DNA from: Panorpa germanica | Lineage: Eukaryota > Arthropoda > Insecta > Mecoptera > Panorpidae | Length of the DNA stretch: 64,000 nt | Direction of reading: 5' to 3' | NCBI GenBank assembly: GCA_963678705.1 | Contig: OY783207.1 | Coordinates: forward strand, 2,480,001 to 2,544,000 | Part shown: positions 12,040 to 24,110 of the stretch, piece by piece | How the letters are laid out: every line of letters begins with the position of its first letter | How positions within the stretch are numbered: position 1 is the stretch's first letter | Notes under the pieces: generated by a model | What the model saw: only the letters and a program-made list of their open reading frames with translations | Database searches by the model: none | What the model was told of the DNA's origin: nothing | Made by a program: the position numbers and the translations under genes

Positions 12040-12262
12040 CCTAGTAAATATTTTGGAGTCACTTTGCATCATATTGAAGATGCGTATGATTTCTTTGTCA
12101 TGAAAGAATTTAGTTTCTCACAGTCGTTCATATGAAATATCAGCTACAAATGGCGAAACAACTCCACCTGTCGGAATACAAATGAATATAAAGTTGATGC
12201 GAACTATAATTGAAGTGCGAAACGTCACAAAACAGGACACTTCATCAAATTTTTTTGGCCTG
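12040..12262 (+). mobile_element. Family F MITE copy
   Basis: Starts CTAGTAAATATTTTGGAGTC and continues through CATATTGAAGATGCGTATGA, CACCTGTCGGAATACAAATG and TGCGAACTATAATTGAAGTG. The same order is seen at 38128-38335 and 38737-38979, and inverted at 29404-29623. The right terminus is eroded (ATCAAATTTTTTTGG). An overlapping 84-codon frame is not considered a gene. Confidence 0.7.
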
Positions 12263-13279
12263 GTATTTTAAAATATGTGTATATCATTCAGCTACATATC
12301 TTGTAGAGCTTTCTTCTGCTTTAAGGCATCTCCATTCTTTCTTGTTGACCGCCTTTCACTTCCAAATAACCAAATTTTCAAAATTTGGTAAACTGTTACC
12401 TTCTTTATGGAAAATTGTTTATTACAGAAAGATAAACGCTAAAGGAATTAGTCTAAAATTATAAAAGATTTGAAGTAACATGAAAAAACATCCGTGACTT
12501 GTTTATGGTAAGTTTTATTTATGTCAGTAAAACGATAATACGTACTAAGTTATGATTTTTTATTATACTTTTATTTCCACTAAGCAATTATTAGTTTTGA
12601 AAGCAGCGCGTCTGTTGTCTTGAGCTAACCTTCCGGCTGAATGTTAGACTATCTTTATTAAAACTATTTCTTAAATGTATGTATAGTGTTTCGGAAGTAA
12701 ACGTAAAGTTATGAAAGCAAAACATAAAGATAATTAAAACTTTTCCTCTGGATAGTAAGAATAGAAACTTATAATCGTGGTGTTAAAATATTTGTTACAA
12801 AAACACTGCTTAATTTTAGTACTCCCGCACAAAACTTGTTTTGTTATGAATGCTGCCCTTTAAATTTAATGGTTTCACTGCAAAAAAGTGACCTTGAGTT
12901 TCCGGCTGTAAAATAACATAGTGCACTCTAGTGATGACCACCCTACCTAATAGAAATACAAAAAGGAACAATGCCACGTTGTAAAGTCGTTCAAATAGCT
13001 TGGACACACCTGATAGAAACCGGTTCTACAGCAAAGAATTTACTACGATACAACTACAGTAGTGGAATGTTAGCGTATTGTAATTGGAGCCTCTTTAAAA
13101 ACTGGTTTAGTTATGAATGGAAAATTGTATTCAATGGTTTAAAGACAAACATAAACGACCTTGAGTTTCACGCAGTGGTTATTTTTCCTTTTAAAATAAT
13201 TATTAGAAACAGATCGGGGGTTTTATTTAATTAAAATTCTGTCCCGCTAAAAGCCAATTGTATTTAGTGACAATGAGAG

Positions 13280-13563
13280 TAAAAATTTATTCTTTGACTT
13301 GACTTGATTATTTCGACTACCAACAACTACAAAACATTACCACAGCACTGACGTAATCAACAAATGCTGACAATGCATTTCACGTCATAGAAATATGGCC
13401 GACCATTTCTTGCGCTAAAACTACAATTCAAACTTTTAATTGCTATATCTCTGTCAACATTTAGATATTTAATAAAATAGACACGCCAATACACATTTAT
13501 TAACATCAATTTCAATCAACATTTGAAAAATCGACCACTAAAAAATAAGGACACAAGCCCATT
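13280..13563 (-). mobile_element. Family B element, truncated
   Basis: This is the reverse complement of the first half of the element at 32212-32850, ending at GGACACAAGCCCATT. The other half is absent. It is non-coding. Confidence 0.75.
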
Positions 13564-14321
13564 CATTCACCTTTAATCGAAGACATGAACTCGTTGCCTA
13601 GGTCGTTTGAACAAAGGAAGTGTTTTTTTTTGCTCGGCAGTTACATTTTTTTACCTGGTGAAAGAAAATCTCTGTCCACCAAAATAGATAGTTCGATGAC
13701 GGGTTTCCAGGATATAATACTTTACAAAAATGAACTATCAAAAGCATCGTTGTTTATTTAGACAAGTTGCACATAAATTCCATTTATTTATCTAAGATAC
13801 ACGTAAATCAAAATACGGCAGGAATAAATAGATATAATCTATTAGATCTAATAACTTTGTACGTAATATGACTTTGACCGTGATCATGCTTGCATAAGAT
13901 CCTATAGTCACATGTGTTGTCTTTTGAACAGAGGAAGGAAGCTATACATATATCAAGATGGAATCTGCTGTAAATATCTTTGGCACATAAAAAATGTAAC
14001 ATTAATTTTTAATCTAGGCATAGTGTATAATAAATCACTGAAAATGACCGCTTTAGTAATATTTACATTGGTTATAGAGTAAATAAGCATATGCGCACGC
14101 AAAAAATAACTTACTTATGGATTATTTCATTAACGGAGCTAATTATGACAGGTAATTACTGTAAGCCTTATATGTATACACACTAAACGTTTCTAACGGT
14201 TTAAAGTTTTAACTCTTTTTCCACTGTCAACAAATGGCAGAAAATGTGGTGAAAAGAAAATTTATTCACTGTGGTGTAGTCCAGTGAGTTCCATTATTCC
14301 TAATTGAGGGGCGATAAGGTT

Positions 14322-14700
14322 TAAATTTTTTTTTTTATTTATATTAATGTACAACATATTAAGTTTATTGTGTGAAAATTTGAAGTCTATTGGATCAAAA
14401 CTGTCGGAGATATAGAGTCTTAAGTCTTCACATCTTTGGTCTGGTTTCGTGTTTCTTTGAAAGTTTTAAACGCGTTTTTCTCACACTCAGATTTTTCAGA
14501 GTCAATGTCCTCTCTAGCTCAAAATCTACTGCACTGATTCTTTTGAAATTTTGTACACTCTTTCTTTACATAAAGGCCGAGGTAACGATGTCGGGGTTTT
14601 TTTTTAATTTAAACGTATTTTAAAATAACAAAGTTTCTGATATTTTTATGTAAAATCTGTATTTTGACTTCTAAGTGCTGTAAAAAATTCGACAGGGTTA
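14322..14700 (+). repeat. Family C repeat, truncated copy
   Basis: Matches the first ~380 bases of the repeat at 5024, from the T-rich start through ATTAATGTACAACATATTAA to ATTCGACAGGGTTA, where similarity stops. It lacks the segment that would read FFCDVCGDS in other copies. Confidence 0.7.
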
Positions 14701-17398
14701 TGAATACACCGCTAAATTATTTTCTAGAAATATTAAATAGAAGAATATTAAGCTATATAAAATCTAATCTATTTATTTGACCATGAAATAAGAGTTATGA
14801 CTTAATAACAAAAAAGTATTGAACCAAATGGAAAATTTGTTTTAAGTCAGCGAAATATTTTTGTTTTAGTAACCCTTTAAACTTTATGACGTATATTTTT
14901 AATTTATGTGTTATTTTTGTTTATTCTTAGAAATATAAATTATTTATTTTATATCCTAAAATCCAGATGTTGATATTATATTTGAATATTATTTTGTAAC
15001 CGTAAACAATTTAGTAGAGAGATATTAACTTTGTAAGATAAACACTGCATTACATATACGTAAATATGTTATTCTCGTGAAAATTGTTTTACTTTAGTAA
15101 ATATTTAGATTTAGTTGCATTTCGTTAAATGTAGTTATAATATCTAGGAATGTAATACATTTGTGGCTCTAAATTAATTATATCTATTGTTTTTTTCAAA
15201 TACATTTCATTAAAGATTTAATATCCGCGCCTAATAAGATACCACCACTCTTACTTTACATTTTAGTTTATAGATACCGTAACAGATGGCAGTCTTAAAT
15301 CATAAATACACTCTTTAATTGTTTTATTTATATTTAATCATAATTGTTTACGTTAATTGAATTACATTTTATTAATTACTATTATAATAGTTAATTCAAT
15401 TACAGTATTTTGTAAATGTTACATTAATCAAAATGGTTTTATCCAGTATCAGAACCATTTATAGATTTTATAGAAATCCTGTGTGAATCGTAGGCAATAA
15501 CATTTTAGAAAATGTTTTTCAATGTTATCATAAATTATGTTGAAAATTATCTTAAATTATTTAAAAGGATTATGGACCTCTCACACTGACTGCGCCAGCT
15601 ACAGTTATATAATCTAAATATAGGTTACCTAATTCTACAATAGATGTCTCTGTAATCTGTAATACATTCCAGTGATACAAACCTTGAACTGCAGTGTGTT
15701 AGGTAAAAGTTATTACATTGAATATATTTCAAATTAAATAACACACTTATTAGGCAGCGATGTAGTTCACGTAGAGGCAAGTATCGGAAATAGACAGATG
15801 TCAAGAAAAATAAAAGAATTTAAAAATTATGACGAAATTTGTGAAAATTTTTTTAACACGAAATGGGCAAATATGACAATATCGTAAGCGGAACTAGGAA
15901 ACCATTTTAGTCATGATTAAAAAAAAATAACTAACTGAAAGTTTGAAACTAAAAAAAGTGCAAAACTAGGGCAACAATTTTTTTTGAGTTATTTAAACCA
16001 AGGTAGTTTTGTAACTTAACCCTATAAATATATTCCCTTTCCTGTTTTAGAATCTGGTCACCTTACATATGAGAAATTCAATATCTCATCTCTGATCAAG
16101 GGTAAAATTTTAGTCACATGAGCAATAAAGTTTTTGTGTTAAACGTGATATTTAAAAAGTGAATGACAAGTCGATGATAGTGCTGCTACATGCAGCACGT
16201 GAACCAAGTTCTAAGGTTTCCAATTAGCGAATTATTTACGGAGGTATTCGAAAACGTAACAACAGACAGTACTAGTTTTATTTAAGTGTATAATACTGTT
16301 TAGAATTCAGAATTTCCTTAGCACTGAAAAAGAACCTCGACTTCTTTCTTTTTGCTAGAACGTTTTTCTTTTATAACTTGTTCGGTTACCTTCTCAAAAA
16401 TACAGACTTATTTAATTTTGCGTTTATCTTTAAAACTATAACGTTTACAAAAATTTTGATAAGAGCTTTTTTGTAGATAACAATATTATCTACAATTTGT
16501 ATTAATAACTTTTTGTTGTAACTTCTATAACAAAAAAGATATAAACAAAGTATTATTCCCTTTTAGAACAAATTATATTGGTGCCTACCCAAATGTACGG
16601 TTACGTATGAAATTTGATCGATTTTTGTTATTAAATCGAAAAATTGACGATGGGTGATGCAATCCATTATATTGTTGCATCATTTAACTTGATTTTTAAT
16701 GCGTCTGCTTGATAACGTTAATTTTGATGTGATTGACCCACGAATTTCAACCAAAAGTTAATTACATATAAACGATATAATTAAAATTAAACTAATGATA
16801 ATTATAGTCGATTAAGGACAAAAAAATAAGTACATAATTACACAAGTTTCATGTAAATAACGTAAAAACAAGACTACAAACATTATCAATTAATATTTAT
16901 CGATTTATTACATTCTATCGATTATTTATATAGTTGTAAGTCACCCAATAATGAAACGAAAGGTCTAACTTTCGGTCTATGTCTTAATTTCTATAAAGTT
17001 GAACAATCAGAACATTTTTAAAAACCACAACATTATAGAAGATATTAACAATTAAAATAGTTATTTTCAACACTTTCCAAGGAATAAAATTCTTCCTCCC
17101 TCATCTTCTTCCCCACTACAATTTGGCCACATTTGCATCGCTGTAAAACAAGAGAAGTGTAAAAGAGATGCTGAATTAAACGTCACAGCAATAGCAGCTA
17201 TTGTGATCCAAAAATATACAAACAATTTGGATCCAAAGCGTATAAAATTCGAATACGACATTCTAGAACTCGATCTAGCATAGAAATGGGCAATAACAAA
17301 AAAACGGTGTTTGTTTCGAATGCATTTTGGATCAAAAAAGGAGGCAAAAGTTTCAGAAGCAAGAATGCATTACTCCACCTTATAAACTTAAGCTTTAA
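14701..17398. other. Non-genic AT-rich stretch
   Basis: No gene is supported. There are many A/T homopolymer runs and isolated short frames without motifs. A degenerate family B fragment may lie near 16960-17065 (CTATGTCTTAATTTCTATAA, GATATTAACAATTAAAATAG). Confidence 0.45.
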
Positions 17399-17413
17399 AA
17401 TACAAAATTTCTT

Positions 17414-17840
17414 ATAGTAAAGGAAGAGAGTCAAGAAGAAATAGTAAAGTAAGAGAGTCAAGAGGAAATAGTAAAGATAGAGCGTTTATGCCTGTAATAG
17501 ACATAAATGGAGAAGTGAAAACGAAGAGAGAAGGCAGGAAGGATAGTGAAAAAATAATAGAGGGTTTGTCGAGAGGAGACAAGGAAGGCAATGAGGAGGT
17601 GATAGACGAAGATACAGGCAATAAGGAAGGAGAAGCAGAAAACGGTGTGAATAAAGGAGGAGTAGGGAACATGAAAAGAGAGGATCAAGAAAAGAAGAAA
17701 CAGAAAGTACTATTCGAAGTAGTAATAGTCTAGAATAGTTTAAGTTTAGTTTTTAACTTTGAATTTATATGAAATGCATTAAGAAATATAATAATGTAGA
17801 TTGTAAAGCTGAAAGGCACACAATTAATATAAGAAATAAT
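17414..17840 (+). mobile_element. Short LINE-derived element with 15-bp TSD
   Basis: The 15-bp direct repeat AATACAAAATTTCTT lies at 17399-17413 and 17841-17855. The 427-bp insert has a purine-rich 5' part (AGAGAGTCAAGAGGAAATAG) with an 81-codon lysine/glutamate-rich frame (17488-17733). It ends in a 3' tail (ATTGTAAAGCTGAAAGGCAC, CACAATTAATATAAG) homologous to the tail of the LINE at 18045-21702. The second copy at 28083-28554 has the same structure. It is read as a non-autonomous or internally deleted LINE using the shared 3' end for reverse transcription. Confidence 0.8.
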
Positions 17841-18069
17841 AATACAAAATTTCTTTTCCTGAAAGGACTCAAATATATTTTTTACCTGTGGCTTAGAACG
17901 TGCTTCGAAAAATCTTACTCAAATTGTAATCAGGCTATTCGACATTACTACGACACGAAAAAATGTTTTCATATAATATCGTGATATAAAACGAGAAATA
18001 TATAAAAGAACTTCTCGAGTTTTTGACGTCATCAACTACTAAGAGGGGGAAGAAAAGAAGAGAAAGATA

Positions 18070-18318
18070 ATGGAAAAAAAAAGTACACTGAGGGGCACGG
18101 ATGTGTACATAGAGGACGACTTGACGTACAAGGAGAGAGAGGTGCAGTGGCAATTGAGACAATGGGCAAAAAAGAAAAGAGAGGAGGGGAAAAAGGATGT
18201 GAAGGTCGGGTACAAAAAAGTATGGTGTGAAGGAACGCAGTATATATGGAATGAAAAAAACAAAGAACTGGAAAAGGGGGAATTTCGAAAACATGGTGAA
18301 GGAGTTGGGGGAAAGTAA
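18070..18318 (+). pseudogene. LINE ORF1 C-terminal fragment
   Basis: An 82-codon open frame containing TDVYIEDDLTYKEREVQWQL, rich in charged residues and followed by a basic stretch. This resembles the C-terminal region of ORF1 proteins of insect LINEs, which bind element RNA. The upstream part is missing because the element is 5'-truncated at 18045. Its frame differs from ORF2 and overlaps it by about 90 bases (18227-18318), as in other LINEs. Assignment rests on position and composition, not on a diagnostic motif. Confidence 0.55.
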
Positions 18319-21300
18319 AGAGAGGGGTAAAAGTGGGAGAGAGGAAAGAAGAGAAATAAAAAAGAGGATAAAGATAGGTTTCTGGAACGTGGCGGGTATA
18401 AAAAGAAAAGATAAGGATTTCTGGAGATACATCAAAGGTTGGGATGTGATTGGGATGGTGGAAACATGGCTGGAAAGCAAAGATTGGGAAGAATGGGAAG
18501 ACAAACTACCGAAAAACTACAGATGGGTGTGCCAAGGTGCTGTTAGGGAGCATAAGAAAGGGAGAGCGAGAGGTGGAATTATAATGGGGGTACGTAGGGA
18601 GCTAGAAGAGGAGAAGGTACCAGACAGAAGAGAAACAGCAGTAAGGAGGACGATAAAACTGGAAGAAGAGACATGGGAAATTGTAACAATATACAGTAAA
18701 GGCAATATAAAAGAAACAATGAAAGAAATAAAAGAAATAATTAAGGATGAGAAACAGGAAAACCTATTAATTGGAGGGGATTTCAACGCGAGAATTGGGG
18801 AGTTGGGAGAGGTGGACGAAATATGGGGGAATAGAAAAAAGAAAAGAACAACGAAAGACAAAACAATAAACGCCGAGGGAAAAGAACTAATGGAAATGCT
18901 AGAAGAACAAGGATGGATAGTACTAAATGGGAACAAAGAAGGAGATGAAGAAGGAGAATATACCTATGTGGGAAGCAGAGGGGAGACAGTAATCGACTAC
19001 GTGGTGACAACGCTGGGAGGAGGACAGAAGGTAGAAAGAATGAAAGTGGAAGAGAGGGTGGACTCGGATCACCTACCGCTAGTGGTGGAGTTGGAAGCGA
19101 GGAGAGGTGAAAGAAAAGGAAACGAATGGAAAGAGGGCAGCGATTGGACAGAGGAAGGAAGGAAGAAGTTTATGGAGGAATTGGAACGGAGATACGAGGA
19201 AGAAGGAGAAACGGAGGAGATGGAGGAAATTGAAGAGAGGATGAAGGAAGCCACCCAAAGTAAAAGGTGGAGAATATCTGATAGAACGGGAGAAAACAAA
19301 TGGTGGGATAAAGAATGTAAAGAATGGAAAAAAGAGGTAAAAAGGGAACTAAAGAGATGGAAGAAAGGAGAATCAAGTAAAGAAGACTTCAAGAGGAAGC
19401 AAAGGGAGTATAACGAAAGGATAAAAGATAAAAAGAATGAGTTCAAAATAGGAATAGAAAAAGAAATTAGAGATATAACAACGGAGAGGCAGGCATGGGA
19501 TTACATAAATAGGGAGAAAAAGCGAAGGAAAGAGCCAAGCAAGGAAATAAAAATGGAAGAGTGGACGAAACACTTTATGGGAGTACTAGGAGGAAAGAAA
19601 AGAAACGAGAAAACAAAGAAGGGGATAAAAGAGAAGGAGAAAGTAAACGATATAAAAGTAGGTGAAATAAAAACACAGATTCAAAAACTCAAGGAAAAGA
19701 AAGCACCAGGTAGAGATGGACTAAAGAACGAGGCGTGGAAAGCTGGGCAAGAAAGGATAGAGAAAGGATTACTGACAGCGATGAACAAGATATGGAAAGG
19801 AGGAAACCTGCCGGACAGCTGGAGAGAAGGGGTAATAACGCCGATATATAAAAAGGGAAATAGACATGAAGCCAAAAATTACAGGGGTATCACACTACTG
19901 AACACAGGGTACAGGATTTATGCAGGGATTGTTAGAGAAAGACTGGAAGAAGAGGTAAAAGTAAAAGAGATACTTCCCGAGACACAAGCAGGCTTTAGAA
20001 AGGGACGAGGGACTTTAGACAATATATACGCACTGAACCATGTAGTTGAAAAAGAGCTAAGTGAAAAAGGAGGACAGATATATGCAATGTTCATCGACCT
20101 TAAAGCGGCGTTTGACATGGTCGACAGACAGAAATTGTGGAAGTACATGAGAAAGAAAAAAGTAGATGAGGACATAATGAAATGTATTGAAGAAATTTAC
20201 GAAGAAACAAGAATGAGAATAAGAGTTGGGGGTGAAGAATCAGAAGAATTCTGGACAGACAAGGGGTTGAGGCAAGGTTGTCCTCTGAGCCCCATTTTAT
20301 TTGCGATATATACAGCAGACTTGGAGGGGGTAATGGAAAGAGGACAAGACGGGGGGGTGCTAATAGGAAGGCACTACAAGATATGGACTTTAGCATACGC
20401 TGACGATATAGTCCTGTTGGCAAAAAGGGAAGGAGAGCTGCAGGAGATGGCACACCGGCTAGGGAGGTATATAGACAGGAAAGGACTAGAGTTAAACGTG
20501 GAAAAGACAAAAATTATGGTATTTAAAAAAGGGGGTGGAAAAAGGAGACTTAAAAGGTGGAAATACAAGACAGAGGACATTGAGGAAGTTGAAGAATTTA
20601 AATATCTGGGCTACACTTTTAAAAAGAATAATGGAGAAGAGGCGCATATAAGGGAGGTGGCAAAGAAGGCAGAGCAAGCAATGCGACGGGTATGGGGACT
20701 AGGGGAAAAGGTATTTGGGGGGGACATACAAAAGAGAATATGGATATACGAGAGACTGATAGCCAGTATGATGTCGTATGGAGCAGAGGTTTGGGGGTGG
20801 AAGGAACAAGAAAAGTTGGAAAGAATACAGGTAAGATATATGAAATGGGTTCTAGGGCTGGACAGGTGCACGCCAGGATACATGGTGATGGAGGAGCTAA
20901 AGAGGGACAAGATACGAATTAAAACAGGGGAAAGAGCGGTAAAATACGAGGAGAAATTGAACAGAGCGGAAAGCAAAATCTTAAAGAAAATAAGAGAGGA
21001 TTACATAAAGAATGGGGGGAAAGGAGGTCCAAAAAAGAGAAAAGAATACTTTGAAAGGAATGGAATGGCGATCGAGGAGGCAGAGAGGAGAAGAGAAGGT
21101 GGCGCAAGTGTGGCAGAGGAGCTAAGGAGAAGGGATAAGGAGACACAACAGCAGGAGAGAATGGGAAAAATAGAAAAAAGTAACTACAATAAAAGATATA
21201 AGAGGTTATGGGAAAATAATGTGCCTCAGTACCTTATAGAAAAGGACATAAAACACATAAGAAGAACAGCAAGGTTTAGATTGGGAAATGAGGAAAAAGG

Positions 21301-21499
21301 AAACAGATACTGGGAAAAGAGTGAGGAAAGAAAGTGTAGAATGTGTGGAGCGGAGGACGAAACACTGGAGCACATTAAGTTTGAGTGTAAGGAAAAAGTA
21401 GCAAGCGAAAGGAATATTGGACAGCTATTAAAGGGAGGCAGTGAAGGAAAGAGGTGGATGGCGGAAATAGTAAGAAGAAAAGGAAAAACAGGAGAATAA
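18227..21499 (+). CDS. LINE ORF2: endonuclease and reverse transcriptase, 1090 aa
   Basis: One uninterrupted frame encodes an APE-like endonuclease followed by a reverse transcriptase. The endonuclease starts near residue 50 (IGFWNVAGI), has GGDFNARIG near 182-190, and SDHLPLVVEL with the catalytic histidine near 278. RT motifs are KAPGRDGLKNEAWK, GFRKGRGTLDN, AFDMVD (catalytic Asp), LRQGCPLSPILFA and YADDIVLL near 723. A C-terminal zinc-knuckle-like cluster, CRMCGAEDETLEHIKFEC, lies near 1035. I see no RNase H domain. The first ATG (18227) overlaps ORF1; the true start could be later, since the first ~45 residues are low-complexity basic sequence. It acts in target-primed reverse transcription. 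No frameshift or stop is visible, so it may encode an active enzyme, although the element lacks its 5' end. Confidence 0.93.
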   Translation: MKERSIYGMKKTKNWKRGNFENMVKELGESKERGKSGREERREIKKRIKIGFWNVAGIKRKDKDFWRYIKGWDVIGMVETWLESKDWEEWEDKLPKNYRWVCQGAVREHKKGRARGGIIMGVRRELEEEKVPDRRETAVRRTIKLEEETWEIVTIYSKGNIKETMKEIKEIIKDEKQENLLIGGDFNARIGELGEVDEIWGNRKKKRTTKDKTINAEGKELMEMLEEQGWIVLNGNKEGDEEGEYTYVGSRGETVIDYVVTTLGGGQKVERMKVEERVDSDHLPLVVELEARRGERKGNEWKEGSDWTEEGRKKFMEELERRYEEEGETEEMEEIEERMKEATQSKRWRISDRTGENKWWDKECKEWKKEVKRELKRWKKGESSKEDFKRKQREYNERIKDKKNEFKIGIEKEIRDITTERQAWDYINREKKRRKEPSKEIKMEEWTKHFMGVLGGKKRNEKTKKGIKEKEKVNDIKVGEIKTQIQKLKEKKAPGRDGLKNEAWKAGQERIEKGLLTAMNKIWKGGNLPDSWREGVITPIYKKGNRHEAKNYRGITLLNTGYRIYAGIVRERLEEEVKVKEILPETQAGFRKGRGTLDNIYALNHVVEKELSEKGGQIYAMFIDLKAAFDMVDRQKLWKYMRKKKVDEDIMKCIEEIYEETRMRIRVGGEESEEFWTDKGLRQGCPLSPILFAIYTADLEGVMERGQDGGVLIGRHYKIWTLAYADDIVLLAKREGELQEMAHRLGRYIDRKGLELNVEKTKIMVFKKGGGKRRLKRWKYKTEDIEEVEEFKYLGYTFKKNNGEEAHIREVAKKAEQAMRRVWGLGEKVFGGDIQKRIWIYERLIASMMSYGAEVWGWKEQEKLERIQVRYMKWVLGLDRCTPGYMVMEELKRDKIRIKTGERAVKYEEKLNRAESKILKKIREDYIKNGGKGGPKKRKEYFERNGMAIEEAERRREGGASVAEELRRRDKETQQQERMGKIEKSNYNKRYKRLWENNVPQYLIEKDIKHIRRTARFRLGNEEKGNRYWEKSEERKCRMCGAEDETLEHIKFECKEKVASERNIGQLLKGGSEGKRWMAEIVRRKGKTGE

Positions 21500-22269
21500 A
21501 TAATCTGGTGGAGGATAATAGAGAGGGTCAAAAGAAGAAGAAGCAGAAAGCACTTTTGGAAGTAGTAAAAGTCGAGAAGATTTTAAGTTTATTTTAAGTT
21601 TAGTTTTTAAGTTTGGAATGTATATAGGAATGAAATGTATTAGAAATATAATACTGTAGATTGTAAAGCCGAAAGGCATACACAATTAATATATAAATAA
21701 ATAACTACTAAGATAACAACACAAATATTACACACTTTAAATAAATACATATTCGTCAATTTTTGTATATTTAAACATTAATAAATATTTCAATAAAGTT
21801 TAAAAAAGAAGTTCACAAGAATATAGTAAACAAGTATAATTTCGAAAAGGTATTAATAATATTTTGTTTGACCTAGAGAATAGAACACGCCTTCAAAATA
21901 TATACATAAGTCATTTTCTTTGCCTCTAATCTGCAATCTGCGGAATAAAAAAAATATATAACTGGCACTATAGCTCTAGCAAAACATCATTCCGTATTTT
22001 AACGTCAAATAGTAAGCAAGTCCATTGATAACAGTGAAGCGCCTAATGCAGCCGGGCGCCTGTCACACACACACACACTGCTGTTAGAAACTATTAGAAG
22101 CCAACATACACATCTATTTTTGATATTTGGAATCCTAAAGCTGTTTACCACCAAGCAGGAACTGTCATTTGTATTGTGTCAGTTTAACACAGAAGTGCTA
22201 ATTTCAGGTAAGCTATTATAAATATTATTTAATACTTATTTAAACAACAATTTTAAACAGTTAAGATTA

Positions 22270-22850
22270 CAAATTTTTTTAAATTTATTTTTAATATATT
22301 AACGTAAAACATATTAAGTTTATTGTCTGAAAATTGGAAATTGATTGTCGGAGATATAGAGTTTTAAGACCTCTCTGATCTGCTTTCGTGTTTCTTTGAA
22401 ACTTTAAAACGCGTTTTCTCACACTTAGCATTTTTAGAGTCGGTACTCTCTCTAGCTCAAAATCTACTGGACCGATCACCTAAAATTTCTGATTTTTTTA
22501 ATGAAAAATCTATCTTTTGACTTCTAAGTGCTGTACATAATTGAAAAATCAATAAATATAAAAAAAACTCGACAGGATTATCTGCAGCAACTTATCAACT
22601 AACGAAATCATTTTAGTTTTTTGATTTCAAATAATCCAGTGCTGAGTTATGAGTGACACCGCAATAAAACTTTTTTTTTGTGACGTTTGCGGAGATTCGC
22701 TGTCAATGCCTTATTTCTTGATATTTATTTATGAAAATTCCACAAAGTATTCTTTAAATACTATTTTATTATGTAGTAATTATGGACATAATTATATATT
22801 AAGTGTGTCGTCAAAAAACATTGTCGAAAATATGCTCTTTGTGTCGATTT
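22270..22850 (+). repeat. Family C repeat copy
   Basis: Matches the repeat at 5024-5640 with a deletion of roughly 70-80 bases in the middle. It retains TTTGTGACGTTTGCGGAGAT and a 67-codon open frame containing FFCDVCGDSLSMPYFLIFIY. Just upstream at about 22068 is a short CA microsatellite. Confidence 0.7.
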
Positions 22851-23474
22851 GAACTTACCCCCCGCCCCCACTCTCTCCCAGTTAAGAACACAGAAAATAA
22901 TTTATTTATATCTATATATAAATACATAATTAGTATATTTACTTAGTAAGATAAAGAAAAATGATTTTGAAATTGAATGCACGATATTTCCTGCCAGCGC
23001 TGTGCTCGCTATTGACACACGGTTACACTAATTAATAACTAAAGTTTCTTAATTATGAAAACCTTGAAACTAATAACAATTAACAATTACGCGAATTTAC
23101 GTTTTAATTTATTAGTTGCATAATTTAAAACGTAAAAACAGGCGAACAATTATTATGTTAACGAATATTTTAATGAGCTACCAATGACCTTTGAGCTGTG
23201 AATTTATGAAATAACGGGAATTAGGAGTTTTGCTGAACCAAAGTTATGTTTTTTCCAAAATAACTTACTCTAATTTATGAGCTATACTTTAGAAGTGCGA
23301 TATGGTATCTTCTTCGTTATAAATCAGTAATTTTGTGAAGCAGATTGTTCACTACTTCCTCTTAATCACAAATTAAATAATTTTTATTTACAATTATATT
23401 AAACTTTTAAGGTTCATACGCTTTGAGATCCTGATAACCAACTTTATCAATATGTAGTACAGTTTTATAGAAAT

Positions 23475-24110
23475 AGGGTTGTGTCCTCATCTTTTAGTGG
23501 TCGATTTTTCAATTGTTGATTGAAATTGATGTTAATAAATGAGTATTGGCGTGTCTATTTTATTAAATATCTAAATATTGACGGAGATATAGCAATTAAA
23601 AGTTTGAATTGTAGTTTAAGCGCTAGAAATGGTCGGCCATATTTGTATGATGTGAAATGCATTTTAACGTCAGTTATTTGTTGAGTAGGTCAGTGCTTTG
23701 GTAATGTTCTGTAGCTGTTGGTAGTCAAATAATCAAGTTAAGTTAAAGAATAATAAGTTTTTATTTTATTTAACCCTGCTAAGGCAGATATAATATTGAA
23801 ATTTGATTGTTCCTTGAAATAGCTGTATATAATATTTGATATTGTGATATATAAATACATATAGCACAGATTTATGAGCTGTAAGGTTGGTAACCTTACA
23901 CAGGGATTGTGATGTCACATGCACTTGGAATGTGTACAACGTTGAATCCCTTTAATAATTAAATAAACAAAATGAATTTTTTAATTGTTAATATCTCTTA
24001 ACATATGAGGAGTTATTAAAAAATAATTGAACATTTGAGGTTCTAGTAACACACTTTATCATTATATAGTACACTTTTATAGAAATTAAGACATAGGACA
24101 CAAGCCCATT
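23475..24110 (+). mobile_element. Family B element copy
   Basis: Runs from GTTGTGTCCTCATCTTTTAG to AGGACACAAGCCCATT and is collinear with 32212-32850. Internal landmarks are ATTGACGGAGATATAGCAAT, AACCCTGCTAAGGCAGA and GGTTGGTAACCTTACAC. The left terminus is worn. A short piece of the family's right end lies directly upstream (23430-23474). Non-coding. Confidence 0.8.

Larger units (their letters stand above)
18045..21702 (+). mobile_element. Non-LTR retrotransposon (LINE), 3.66 kb with 11-bp TSD
   Basis: The 11-bp direct repeat AACTACTAAGA flanks the insertion at 18034-18044 and 21703-21713. The copy begins inside the end of ORF1, so it is 5'-truncated. It contains ORF2 in full and ends in a 3' UTR with AAATATAATACTGTAGATTG and a short A/T-rich tail. 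The sense strand is strikingly purine-rich. It is APE-type, Jockey/I-superfamily-like; I cannot assign the clade from sequence alone. The open ORF2 suggests a fairly recent insertion. Confidence 0.92.

Noticed and set aside
12971-13234. 87-codon frame
   Set aside because: No motif, start context or neighbouring exon; composition is like surrounding non-coding DNA.
17935-18504. Minus-strand 189-codon frame and many other long minus-strand frames over 18.0-21.7 kb
   Set aside because: Antisense shadows of the purine-rich LINE sense strand; they are Ser/Phe/Leu-rich low-complexity translations without motifs.
20692-20922. Plus-strand 76-codon frame inside the LINE
   Set aside because: An alternative frame of ORF2 with no independent evidence.
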